Shown: one piece after another, positions 1-6,831 of the stretch | How the letters are laid out: the number at the start of each line of letters is the position of its first letter | Numbering within the stretch: the first letter of the stretch is position 1 | Assembly (NCBI RefSeq): GCF_039926425.1 | Contig: NZ_JBDSWZ010000072.1 | Location: 1 to 19,324 of the forward strand | Reading direction: 5' to 3' | DNA: 19,324 bases | From: Dokdonella_A sp039926425 | GTDB taxonomy: Bacteria > Pseudomonadota > Gammaproteobacteria > Xanthomonadales > Rhodanobacteraceae | The notes under the pieces: model-generated | What the model was told of the DNA's origin: nothing | The model's database searches: none | The model's input: only the letters and a program-made list of their open reading frames with translations | Translations under genes and position numbers: made by a program

Positions 1-2
1 CC

Positions 3-677
3 GACCCGTATCAACCGATCGAACGGCGCTACCGCATCACGCGGTCGATCCTCGAAGTGCTCGCCGAGTGCGGCCACCCGTGCACGATCATCACGAAGAA
101 CGCGCTGATCGAGCGCGACCTCGACATTCTGGTGCCGATGGCGCGCGCCAACCTGGTGCATGCGTTCGTGTCGGTGACATCGCTCGACAATCGCCTCGCG
201 AGCACGCTCGAACCGCGGGCGAGCGCGCCGCATCGCCGGCTCGAAGCCGTCGCGAACCTCAATGCAGCCGGCGTGCCCTGCGGCGTGATGGTCGCGCCGA
301 TCATCCCGATGGTCACGGATTGCTACATCGAGCAGATCCTCGAACGGGCTGCGGAATCGGGTGCCCGGCGCGCCGGTTACACGGTGTTGCGCCTTCCATA
401 CGAATTGAAGGATCTGTTCCGCGAATGGCTCGCCCTGCACGTGCCCGATCGGGCGGAGCACGTGATGAGCCTGATCAACCAGATGCGCGGCGGCAAGGAC
501 AACGACGCGCGCTTCGGTTCGCGCATGCGCGGCGAAGGCCCGTTCGCGCAGCTGATCCGCCAGCGCTTCCGGCTTGCATGCCGCAAGCACGGCATGAACG
601 AGGCACGCGATCTGTCGCTGGATGTTTCGGCCTTCGTTCCGCCGCGCGCGGCGTCACCCCAGTCCGAGTTGTTCTGA
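3..677 (+). CDS. PA0069-family radical SAM protein, C-terminal part
   Basis: The reading frame is open from the left edge of the window and stops with TGA at 675-677, so only the last 224 residues are seen. The visible part has the beta/alpha-barrel character of the second half of a radical SAM enzyme: a TKN segment after a beta strand (residues reading TIITKNAL), a V-S-V-T-S-L-D strand, then the strand GVMVAPIIPM, typical of the SplB-like/PA0069 group. The CxxxCxxC cluster-binding motif must lie upstream of the window. Members of this family are widespread in Gammaproteobacteria and have no established substrate. The start is missing. It is separated by 73 bases from the next gene and is probably not part of the same operon, although a shared transcript cannot be excluded. 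Confidence 0.85.
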   Translation, partial: DPYQPIERRYRITRSILEVLAECGHPCTIITKNALIERDLDILVPMARANLVHAFVSVTSLDNRLASTLEPRASAPHRRLEAVANLNAAGVPCGVMVAPIIPMVTDCYIEQILERAAESGARRAGYTVLRLPYELKDLFREWLALHVPDRAEHVMSLINQMRGGKDNDARFGSRMRGEGPFAQLIRQRFRLACRKHGMNEARDLSLDVSAFVPPRAASPQSELF

Positions 678-750
678 GCAGCGCACGGCTTTTTCATCTG
701 CGCACCCGACGTCCTGTGTCAGGATCGCTCTCCCCCGACCTTGCGTGCCC

Positions 751-1512
751 ATGACTGAAGCATCGGCGTTTCCTGCGAACCCTCCGCGTTTCGCGATTGC
801 TCCTCGCCTCTTCGGGGGCGAAGCTGGAGCGCCAGGAGCGTGGCGCCAGCATCAGCTGTTCTTCGAACGAACGCTCCTCCAGCGTTTGACGGCAGCCGGT
901 GCGCTCGTCGTCGGCACTTGCCTGCCGGAGTCACCGCTGCTCGCCCGCCAGGTCGCCGCGGCCTACGCTCGCGCGTGCGATGGCCTGGTGCTTCAGGGAG
1001 GTGCGAATATCGCCGGGGTATCCACGCTTCCAAGCGGGGGCGATGTCGGGCGTGCGCGTGACCGTTTCGAACTCGATCTGGTCGACGCATTTCTCGCGGT
1101 GGACAAGCCCATTCTCGGCATTTGCCGAGGCATGCAACTGCTGAACGTTGCTTTTGGTGGCACGCTGCAGACCCTTGCCGCGTCGCAGGCAGAGCATCAC
1201 AGCGATCCGGCGCACTATGCCGCGCATGCCCACGCCGTCGAGCTGTCCGACGGCGGTTATCTCGCACATTTGTACGGGACGACGCGCGGCACGGTCAGCT
1301 CCGCTCATCGACAAGGCCTGCTGGAAGCAGGCAACGGCCTGCGTGTGGAGGCCACCTGTGCGGACGACGGCTGCGTCGAGGCGATCCGGTCCCTCGCGCA
1401 TCGATACGCGGTGGGAACACAGTGGCATCCGGAATTCGATGATGCGGCGCAGGGTCGACTGTGTGGCGGCATGCTGTTCGGAGACTTCGTTGCCCATGCG
1501 CGCGTCAGCTAG
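751..1512 (+). CDS. Class I glutamine amidotransferase-like hydrolase (peptidase C26); predicted gamma-glutamyl-CDP-amidate hydrolase
   Basis: A 253-residue protein of the PuuD/peptidase C26 family. The nucleophile elbow GICRGMQLLN carries Cys125 and the WHPEF motif carries His226 and Glu228, so the full Cys-His-Glu triad is present. By itself this would be called a gamma-glutamyl-GABA hydrolase. The neighbours (glutamine-kinase-like, nucleotidyltransferase, CysC-like) instead match the Campylobacter jejuni phosphoramidate pathway, where the Cj1417 homologue cleaves CDP-L-glutamine to cytidine diphosphoramidate and glutamate. I infer that role here. The start ATG at 751 was chosen because it gives the normal family N-terminus leading into the first beta strand (RFAIAPRLFGG). 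The frame is open further upstream to 622, but that would overlap the radical SAM gene. No clear Shine-Dalgarno sequence is visible. The next gene begins 35 bases after the stop, and this is the first gene of the operon. Confidence 0.85.
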   Translation: MTEASAFPANPPRFAIAPRLFGGEAGAPGAWRQHQLFFERTLLQRLTAAGALVVGTCLPESPLLARQVAAAYARACDGLVLQGGANIAGVSTLPSGGDVGRARDRFELDLVDAFLAVDKPILGICRGMQLLNVAFGGTLQTLAASQAEHHSDPAHYAAHAHAVELSDGGYLAHLYGTTRGTVSSAHRQGLLEAGNGLRVEATCADDGCVEAIRSLAHRYAVGTQWHPEFDDAAQGRLCGGMLFGDFVAHARVS

Positions 1513-1547
1513 ACTTGCCTTGTTGCGGGTTTTCCAGGCGCGAATGC

Positions 1548-3824
1548 ATGAATGGAATCGCCGATCGATCCCGCAGCGACGCGGCGGGATCGCCATGGAA
1601 CGGCAAGCGCTCGACTCTTGCGGCGCTGGCGCCACAGTTGCGATGCAGTCGCGTACCGGCGGGAATCGGCATCGGCTTTGCCCGCTGGAACGATCGGCGT
1701 GAGGCCACGCTGGATTTCATCACCGCCCATTTCGGGCAGGCGCTCCTCGCGGCGCGAAGCGATCGAGCGGACGAGGACGCATTGGCGGCGTCGAAAGCCG
1801 GGCACTACCGCACCGTGCTCGATGTGCCCGGATCGGACCGCAGCGCCATTGCGGACGCGATCGACGCCGTGTTCGGCAGCTACGGGCACGCGCGGTCGAC
1901 CGATGAAGTGTTCATGCAGCGGCAAGTCACCGGCGTTCGCGACGCCGCGGTGGCGTTCACCCACGCGCTTCCCGACGGCGCTCCCTACCATGTCGTGAGC
2001 GTCGCCAAGGGTCCGCGCAGCGACCACGTCACACGTGGCGATACCGACGTCGACACCTGGTACTCGGCGCGAACCGACGGTCGGCTCGATGGTCTCCCTG
2101 CACCGTACCGCGTCTATCTGGATGCATTGCGCGAGATCGAGTCGGTGGTTGGCGATCAATCCTGCGAAGTCGAGATGGTCGCGGATGACGCCGACATCAT
2201 CTGGCTGTTGCAGGTGCGACCCCTGACGCTGCCGCCATGCGACGAAGCACCCGTGGATCGGCTGCGACATGCCCTCGAATCGGATCTGGCCGCCCTCGCG
2301 ACGCAACCGCCGTTGCTCGGCATGATGCCGGACTGGAATCCCGCGGAGCTGCTCGGCGAACATCCGCGCCCGCTCGCGCGCGAACTGTTCGATACGTTGA
2401 TCACCCGTCGCGCATGGTGGCTCGGGCGCCGCGCACTCGGGTACGCACGCATCGAAGAAACTCGTCTGCTGCGCTTCATCGCCGGTCGACCCTACGTGGA
2501 CGCACGCACAAGCTTTCGCTCGCTTGTTCCGGCCGGTCTCGATGCCGACATCGGCGAACGCCTCGTGGCCGCTTACTGCGAGCGACTTCGCGCGCACCCC
2601 GAGTACCACGACAAGATCGAGTTCGACGTGGCGTTCACCACGTTGACGTTCGGCCTGGCTGACGCGTTCGCGTCTCGCTACCCCGCGCTGCTGGACACCG
2701 CGCAGTTCTCGACCTTCCAGGAGACGTTGCGCGCGCCCACATCGGCGGCGCTCGATGCTGCGCTGACGGATCGTCTGATCCACAGTTTCACGCGCGATCT
2801 GCGTCTGGCGCCACCCGGCGCAGAACCGGCGCGCCTGCGGCGCTGGATCGAACGTCTCGAGCTGCGCACCGGTGTGCGCTTTGCAATGGCAGCAAGACAG
2901 GCTTTTGCGATCGAAGCACTTCTTCGATCCGCAGTGGACATCGGCGCGCTGGATCCGACTTCATGGCTGCAGATGAGACAGTCCGTCGCCAGTTGCGCCG
3001 GCCTGTCCGCGTCCATCGACGGTGACGACGCGCATGTGCGTGCCGGCACCTTTGAAATTTCGGCCCCTACACGGAAGGAATTTGCGCGTCCTCCGTTCGC
3101 GCAGCAACCGCCGCGCGACGCGAACCCTCGCGCTTTGTGGACTCTCGACGCACAGATCTCACGCGATCTTCGCGATGCGCTGCATGAACTCCGATTGCAC
3201 ATCGACGTTGAAGCATTGTTCGCGCAGTACGCGCGCGTTGTGCACGCGCGTGAGTTCGGCAAATGCGTGTTTGCACGCGGCATCTCGCTTGCGCTGGATG
3301 CCCTCGCGAGCCGCGCAGAGTCGCTGGGGATCGACCGTTGCACGGCCGGCTGGCTCGGCCTCGACGATCTGCTCGATCCGGCACTGGCGCGCGAACGCCT
3401 GCAGGAACGCGCCCTCGTCGCGCGGAACGCGCATGCGGTCGAGGCCCGCATCCGCATGCCCCTGCTCATCCGCGATCATCGACTCGATGTCGTGCACTAC
3501 GCCCACGGCCAAGCCAACTGGCTGGGGAACGGGCGCGTCGACGATGTGCCGACGATTGTCGATGCACAGACCGATCCGGATCGCGTGCCGATGCATGCGC
3601 TCATCGCCATTGCGAGTGCCAACCCCGGCTTCGACTGGATCTTCCGACGGCGCCCCGCGGCATTGCTCACCGCATTCGGCGGGCCCAACTCGCACATGGC
3701 GATCCGCTGCGCAGAAGCCGGCGTACCGGCCCTGCTCGGGATCGGACCTGATGCGTTCCGGCGCGTCATCAGCGCCCGCCGCATCAGCATCGACTTCGGA
3801 GGCCGCCGATGGAGCCTCGGCTGA
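1548..3824 (+). CDS. PEP-synthase-like kinase; predicted L-glutamine kinase
   Basis: A 758-residue protein with the architecture of PEP synthase-like phosphotransferases. An N-terminal ATP-grasp-like region covers about residues 18-228 (GKRSTLAALAP near 19-29, ARSDRADED near 69-77, and the closing LQVRPLT at 221-227). A middle domain contains PDWNPAELLG at 261-270 and GRPYVDAR at 313-320. A C-terminal swivelling His domain ends with GGPNSHMAIRCAEAGVPAL, in which His716 is the predicted phosphorylated residue. The PEP/pyruvate-binding TIM barrel of true PEP synthase and PPDK is not recognisable. This arrangement and length match the Cj1418-type L-glutamine kinase, which makes L-glutamine phosphate from ATP and glutamine through a phosphohistidine. 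The reaction is inferred from that resemblance and the operon context. The start ATG at 1548 is preferred; the frame extends to 1461, but that would overlap the hydrolase gene and adds an unfamily-like basic leader. It overlaps the methyltransferase gene by 16 bases. Confidence 0.85.
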   Translation: MNGIADRSRSDAAGSPWNGKRSTLAALAPQLRCSRVPAGIGIGFARWNDRREATLDFITAHFGQALLAARSDRADEDALAASKAGHYRTVLDVPGSDRSAIADAIDAVFGSYGHARSTDEVFMQRQVTGVRDAAVAFTHALPDGAPYHVVSVAKGPRSDHVTRGDTDVDTWYSARTDGRLDGLPAPYRVYLDALREIESVVGDQSCEVEMVADDADIIWLLQVRPLTLPPCDEAPVDRLRHALESDLAALATQPPLLGMMPDWNPAELLGEHPRPLARELFDTLITRRAWWLGRRALGYARIEETRLLRFIAGRPYVDARTSFRSLVPAGLDADIGERLVAAYCERLRAHPEYHDKIEFDVAFTTLTFGLADAFASRYPALLDTAQFSTFQETLRAPTSAALDAALTDRLIHSFTRDLRLAPPGAEPARLRRWIERLELRTGVRFAMAARQAFAIEALLRSAVDIGALDPTSWLQMRQSVASCAGLSASIDGDDAHVRAGTFEISAPTRKEFARPPFAQQPPRDANPRALWTLDAQISRDLRDALHELRLHIDVEALFAQYARVVHAREFGKCVFARGISLALDALASRAESLGIDRCTAGWLGLDDLLDPALARERLQERALVARNAHAVEARIRMPLLIRDHRLDVVHYAHGQANWLGNGRVDDVPTIVDAQTDPDRVPMHALIAIASANPGFDWIFRRRPAALLTAFGGPNSHMAIRCAEAGVPALLGIGPDAFRRVISARRISIDFGGRRWSLG

Positions 3825-4573
3825 ACGCCGCTGCGCTGGACTGGGACTACAGCGCCCTTGCCGAGCATTATCGGTTGCGCGCGCCTTACTCCACCGCGGC
3901 ATTGCGCGACCTGTGCGCGTTGATGCAGTTGGCTCCGGGCGCGGTCTGCGCAGACATCGGTGCCGGTACCGGCCGCCTCACGGCGACGCTGGTTGCAGAG
4001 GGTTTTCGCGTCGATGCGATCGAACCCAACGCCGCCATGCGCGCATTCGGCGAGCGCGACGTGCCAGAGGCGAACTGGCTCGACCGGCGAGGAGAAGCGA
4101 CCGGATTGCCCGCGCGCAGTCATGACCTGCTCACGTTCGGCTCCTCCTTCAATGTCATCGATACGCCGCCCGCTCTCGATGAGGCGGCACGCGTGCTGCG
4201 ACCGGGTGGATGGCTGGTCTGCCTGTGGAATCATCGCGACCTCGACGATCCGTTGCAGCATCGATTGCAAGCGGCGATCGAATCCCTGGTGCCCGGCTAC
4301 GAACATGGTCAGCGCCGCGAAGATCCGAGCCCGCTGATCGTCGCCGACGGCCGCTTTGGAGCCGTCCGCTGCATTGTCGGCGATCTGCTGCATGCAACGC
4401 CTGCGCGCGAATTCGTCGCGGGATTCCGGGCGCACGCAACGTTGGTGCGCCAGGCCGGGGACGCAATGCCGGCGGTGCTGGAGGCCCTCGACGCGATCGT
4501 CGCCGATCAACCCATTCTCGCCATTCCGTTCGTCACGCGCGTCTACGCGACGCGACGGAACGACCTCCGATGA
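3809..4573 (+). CDS. Class I SAM-dependent methyltransferase; predicted phosphoramidate O-methylation step
   Basis: A 254-residue Rossmann-fold methyltransferase. Motif I is DIGAGTG at 49-55, followed by an acidic ribose-binding residue at Glu72 (IEPNAAM) and the later strand LRPGGWLVCLWN typical of methyltransferase types 11/25. Residues 86-118 include the RRGEATGLP and FGSSFNVID segments expected around motifs II and III. The gene overlaps the kinase upstream by 16 bases and the nucleotidyltransferase downstream by 4 (ATGA), so it is part of the operon and probably translationally coupled. Campylobacter MeOPN loci carry two putative methyltransferases (Cj1419, Cj1420) beside the glutamine kinase; this locus has one. 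I infer that it methylates the phosphoramidate or a nucleotide-bound precursor. The exact substrate and order cannot be read from sequence. Confidence 0.8.
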   Translation: MEPRLNAAALDWDYSALAEHYRLRAPYSTAALRDLCALMQLAPGAVCADIGAGTGRLTATLVAEGFRVDAIEPNAAMRAFGERDVPEANWLDRRGEATGLPARSHDLLTFGSSFNVIDTPPALDEAARVLRPGGWLVCLWNHRDLDDPLQHRLQAAIESLVPGYEHGQRREDPSPLIVADGRFGAVRCIVGDLLHATPAREFVAGFRAHATLVRQAGDAMPAVLEALDAIVADQPILAIPFVTRVYATRRNDLR

Positions 4574-5331
4574 CCGCGGCGATCATCCTCGCCGCGGGGC
4601 GCGGAGCGCGCCTCGGCCGTTACACAAGTCATCTGCCCAAGGCACTGGTGCGGGTGGCTGGTCGATCGCTGATCGACTGGCATCTGCACTGTCTCGCCAA
4701 TTGCGGGATTGAACGCGTGGTGATCGTTGGCGGTTACCGCTGCCGGCAGCTGGAACGACCTGGCGTCGAGTTGATCGAAACGCCGCAATGGCCCGATTCC
4801 GGTCCGATGGAGTCGCTGTGCGCAGCCCGACCGGCCAGACTCAACAGCGGTTTCCTCGTCCTCTACGCCGACAGCGTGCACCACTGCTCCAACGTTCGTG
4901 CAGTGCTCGACTGTCCGGCGGATATCGCCGTTGCGGGAGATCGCGCCTGGCGCGATCTCTGGCAGCAACGTCACACCGCTCCGCTGATCGATGCGGAAAC
5001 GTATCGCGGCGACGACGGCTGGCTGCGCGAGATTGGCGCGAAGCCGACGAGTCTCGACGGAATCGAGGCGCAGTTCGCTGGCCTGCTTCACTTCACACCC
5101 TCCGGCTGGTCGAAGGCGGAACAATTCGCCGCGGATTCGCGGCCCGCGCCGACGGACATGACCGCCCTGCTTTCCGGTCTTCTGCGCGCAGGCCAACCCA
5201 TCGCGGACGTTCCCATCCATGGGCGCTGGTGCGAAGTCGACAGTGCGGACGATCTCCGACTGTGCCGCCGCAGGCTGCACGACACACGTCGATGGACCCA
5301 TGACTGGCGTGAAAGGCCGAGCGTCGCATGA
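4570..5331 (+). CDS. Nucleotidyltransferase; predicted CTP:phosphoglutamine cytidylyltransferase
   Basis: A 253-residue protein of the NTP-transferase (sugar nucleotidyltransferase) fold. The nucleotide-binding signature LAAGRGARLG-(N)6-PKAL spans residues 7-26, with Arg14 and Lys24 in the usual positions. A metal-binding Asp is seen in YADS (Asp101), and the second acidic site is EVDSADDL with Glu222 and Asp224. The protein is close to phosphocholine cytidylyltransferase and MurU-like enzymes, and general annotation would name it so. Placed between a PEP-synthase-like kinase and a CysC-like kinase, it corresponds to Cj1416, which couples CTP with L-glutamine phosphate to give CDP-L-glutamine. 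That substrate is an inference. The start ATG overlaps the preceding stop (ATGA at 4570-4573) and its own stop overlaps the next start (ATGA at 5328-5331), which fixes both boundaries well. Confidence 0.85.
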   Translation: MTAAIILAAGRGARLGRYTSHLPKALVRVAGRSLIDWHLHCLANCGIERVVIVGGYRCRQLERPGVELIETPQWPDSGPMESLCAARPARLNSGFLVLYADSVHHCSNVRAVLDCPADIAVAGDRAWRDLWQQRHTAPLIDAETYRGDDGWLREIGAKPTSLDGIEAQFAGLLHFTPSGWSKAEQFAADSRPAPTDMTALLSGLLRAGQPIADVPIHGRWCEVDSADDLRLCRRRLHDTRRWTHDWRERPSVA

Positions 5332-5834
5332 ACCCGGTGATCTGGATAACCGGGTTGCCCGGCGTCGGCAAGACCGAGGCCGCGAAAGCCGTCGTTGCGC
5401 GGCTGCGCACCGATGGCCAGTCATGCCTGCTGCTCGACGGCGATTCATTGAGGCAGGTTCTTGCACCGCTGCTCGGCGGCTACGACGTCGTGTCACGAAG
5501 GTGCCTTGCAGAGACGTACGCGAACGTCGCCGGACTCGTCGCCGGACAAGGCACGATCAGCGTCGTGGCAACTGTTTCGCTGTTCGCGGACATCCACACG
5601 CGCAATCGCGCCCGCTTCGCGCCTTATCTCGAAGTGCTGCTGACGTGCGACGAAGCCGAACGTGAAAGGAGACGTCCACGCGCGGATCTCGGGAGCGGTC
5701 CGCAGGTCGGCGTCGACATCGCGCCCGAATGGCCGGTTGCACCGGACTTGCGGATCGACACTGGCTGTTTGACGGCCGCGGAAATCGGCGCGCGCGTCGT
5801 GACTCGGTGGCAAGCACTTGGTCATGCGCGATAG
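5328..5834 (+). CDS. CysC-like P-loop kinase; predicted cytidine diphosphoramidate kinase
   Basis: A 168-residue P-loop kinase of the adenylyl-sulfate kinase superfamily. The Walker A motif is GLPGVGKT at residues 9-16, followed by LDGDSLR at 36-42 (the CysC LDGDN-R motif with Ser in place of Asn) and a basic segment near 91-97 (TRNRARF). The Ile-Ser-Pro loop of APS kinases is replaced by VSLF at 83-86, and the C-terminal part reads VGVDIAPEWPVAPD, as I recall for Cj1415-type proteins. No ATP sulfurylase (CysD/CysN) lies nearby. I infer that it phosphorylates the 3'-OH of cytidine diphosphoramidate, giving a PAPS-like donor. An ordinary APS kinase is the main alternative, but the four neighbouring pathway genes argue against it. 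It overlaps its upstream neighbour by 4 bases and the next gene by 11. Confidence 0.82.
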   Translation: MNPVIWITGLPGVGKTEAAKAVVARLRTDGQSCLLLDGDSLRQVLAPLLGGYDVVSRRCLAETYANVAGLVAGQGTISVVATVSLFADIHTRNRARFAPYLEVLLTCDEAERERRRPRADLGSGPQVGVDIAPEWPVAPDLRIDTGCLTAAEIGARVVTRWQALGHAR

Positions 5835-6816
5835 CACGTCGTTCCATGCGTTCCCGCAGCGTTGCGGCTTTGACCGGTACGACATCGACCTCGTCTCGCC
5901 CGAAGCGCCGTGTGGCGCGGCGTGGCTGGTGAACTGCCTGCTCGAACTCGGCATTCCCGCGTGGAAGCCGTGGGGCAGCGATGATCGCGCGCACTGGCAG
6001 CAACTCGATCGGTTCCGTTACCGGTATGTCGGCGGCGACAACGGCTGGAGCCGGGTGCTTCCGGCGCTGTCGGCCGGACGCGTCTTCGACTTTCGCGGCG
6101 ATCATTGCGTGCGCGTGCATCACGCCTGGCCCGACCTGTATCCAGCGACGACGCATCGGCTGATGTTCGTGCGCGACCCGCGAGAAGCACTCCACTCGGC
6201 GTGGCAACGATCCCGGCGATCCGGAGCACCACCGACCGGGCAGGATTTCATCGGCTTCTGTGCAAGCCGCTTTTTCCACTACCCCGTCTCGTGGCAGGAC
6301 TACCTGCTGGTGTTCCTGCGCGTATGGCGGAGCGCCGTCGAGCGTGATGGCACAAAGATCGTGCGGTTCGAGGATTACCGTCGCGATGCGCTCGCAACCC
6401 TGCTGGGCGTGACCGCTGATCTCGGTCTCGCAGTGACGCGCGAGGAAGCGCAGCGCGCGGTCGATGCCTCGTCGGTGGAGCAGGTGAAGGCGGAAGATCA
6501 GCGTCTGGTTTCGGCCGGCGTCGTTGACGGGTTGCTCGTGCAGGGCGACGCGCCAGGCACCGCCATCCAGTCGTTCGACGAAGCCATCCATCGGGAGATC
6601 GGCAGTTGCCTCATTGATCCCTGCGTCTGGCTGGGCTACCCGGCGAGTCCGCGTTCAGCGCGATCGCCGCCGCTTCATTCGCAACGCGAGGTGCATGCGG
6701 GATTCCTCGATGCGTTCCGCACGGCAGGCTTTCCAACGGATGAGGACGACTGGCTGTCGAAGGCCGTGTTCGACGCCGTCTTCGACGTCGATCTCCTGCG
6801 CGCGCCTGTTGCATAG
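5824..6816 (+). CDS. Sulfotransferase-fold protein; predicted phosphoramidate transferase
   Basis: A 330-residue protein with a sulfotransferase-like layout. The N-terminal loop and helix read SPEAPCGAAWLVNCLLELGI at residues 25-44, where the 5'-phosphosulfate-binding loop (consensus PKSGTTW) would be. The 3'-phosphate-binding element is clear: MFVRDPREALHS with Arg117 and Ser125. RFEDYRRDALATLL at 181-194 matches the conserved R-Y/F-E-D strand-helix, and SSVEQVKAED at 216-225 matches the later helix. The loop that should hold the sulfonate lacks the usual Lys and Gly-Thr-Thr, consistent with a donor other than PAPS. As last gene of the operon, directly after a CysC-like kinase, it is inferred to use 3'-phospho-CDP-amidate. 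The acceptor is unknown. ATG at 5824 was chosen; TTG at 5818 is two codons upstream. No signal peptide is seen, so it should be cytoplasmic. Confidence 0.72.
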   Translation: MRDSTSFHAFPQRCGFDRYDIDLVSPEAPCGAAWLVNCLLELGIPAWKPWGSDDRAHWQQLDRFRYRYVGGDNGWSRVLPALSAGRVFDFRGDHCVRVHHAWPDLYPATTHRLMFVRDPREALHSAWQRSRRSGAPPTGQDFIGFCASRFFHYPVSWQDYLLVFLRVWRSAVERDGTKIVRFEDYRRDALATLLGVTADLGLAVTREEAQRAVDASSVEQVKAEDQRLVSAGVVDGLLVQGDAPGTAIQSFDEAIHREIGSCLIDPCVWLGYPASPRSARSPPLHSQREVHAGFLDAFRTAGFPTDEDDWLSKAVFDAVFDVDLLRAPVA

Positions 6817-6824
6817 GCGCGCGC
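6798..6824. terminator. GC-rich hairpin between convergent genes
   Basis: A perfect 10-base inverted repeat (GCGCGCGCCT at 6798-6807, AGGCGCGCGC at 6815-6824) with a 7-base loop. It includes the stop codon of the sulfotransferase-like gene and ends 8 bases before the convergent permease stop. There is no T-tract on either side, so intrinsic termination is uncertain. It could block transcript read-through or protect 3' ends for both convergent units. Confidence 0.4.
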
Positions 6825-6831
6825 GTCCGCG

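Noticed and set aside
751..1512. PuuD-type gamma-glutamyl-GABA hydrolase of putrescine breakdown
   Set aside because: The fold and triad fit, but no other putrescine-pathway gene (puuA, puuB, puuC) is present, and the neighbours point to CDP-glutamine as substrate. It stays as the main alternative.
1461..1547. An upstream extension of the kinase gene to 1461
   Set aside because: It would overlap the hydrolase gene by 52 bases and encode a Cys/Arg-rich leader unlike the family; ATG at 1548 leads directly into the ATP-grasp domain.
1509..2783. A 424-codon minus-strand frame
   Set aside because: It is the reverse shadow of the N-terminal half of the kinase gene and has no recognisable motif or start context.
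5328..6816. An ordinary sulfation module: APS kinase (CysC) plus PAPS sulfotransferase
   Set aside because: No ATP sulfurylase genes are nearby. The kinase deviates at the Asn of DGDN and at the ISP loop, the sulfotransferase lacks the PKSGTTW loop, and four further phosphoramidate-type genes precede them in the same operon.
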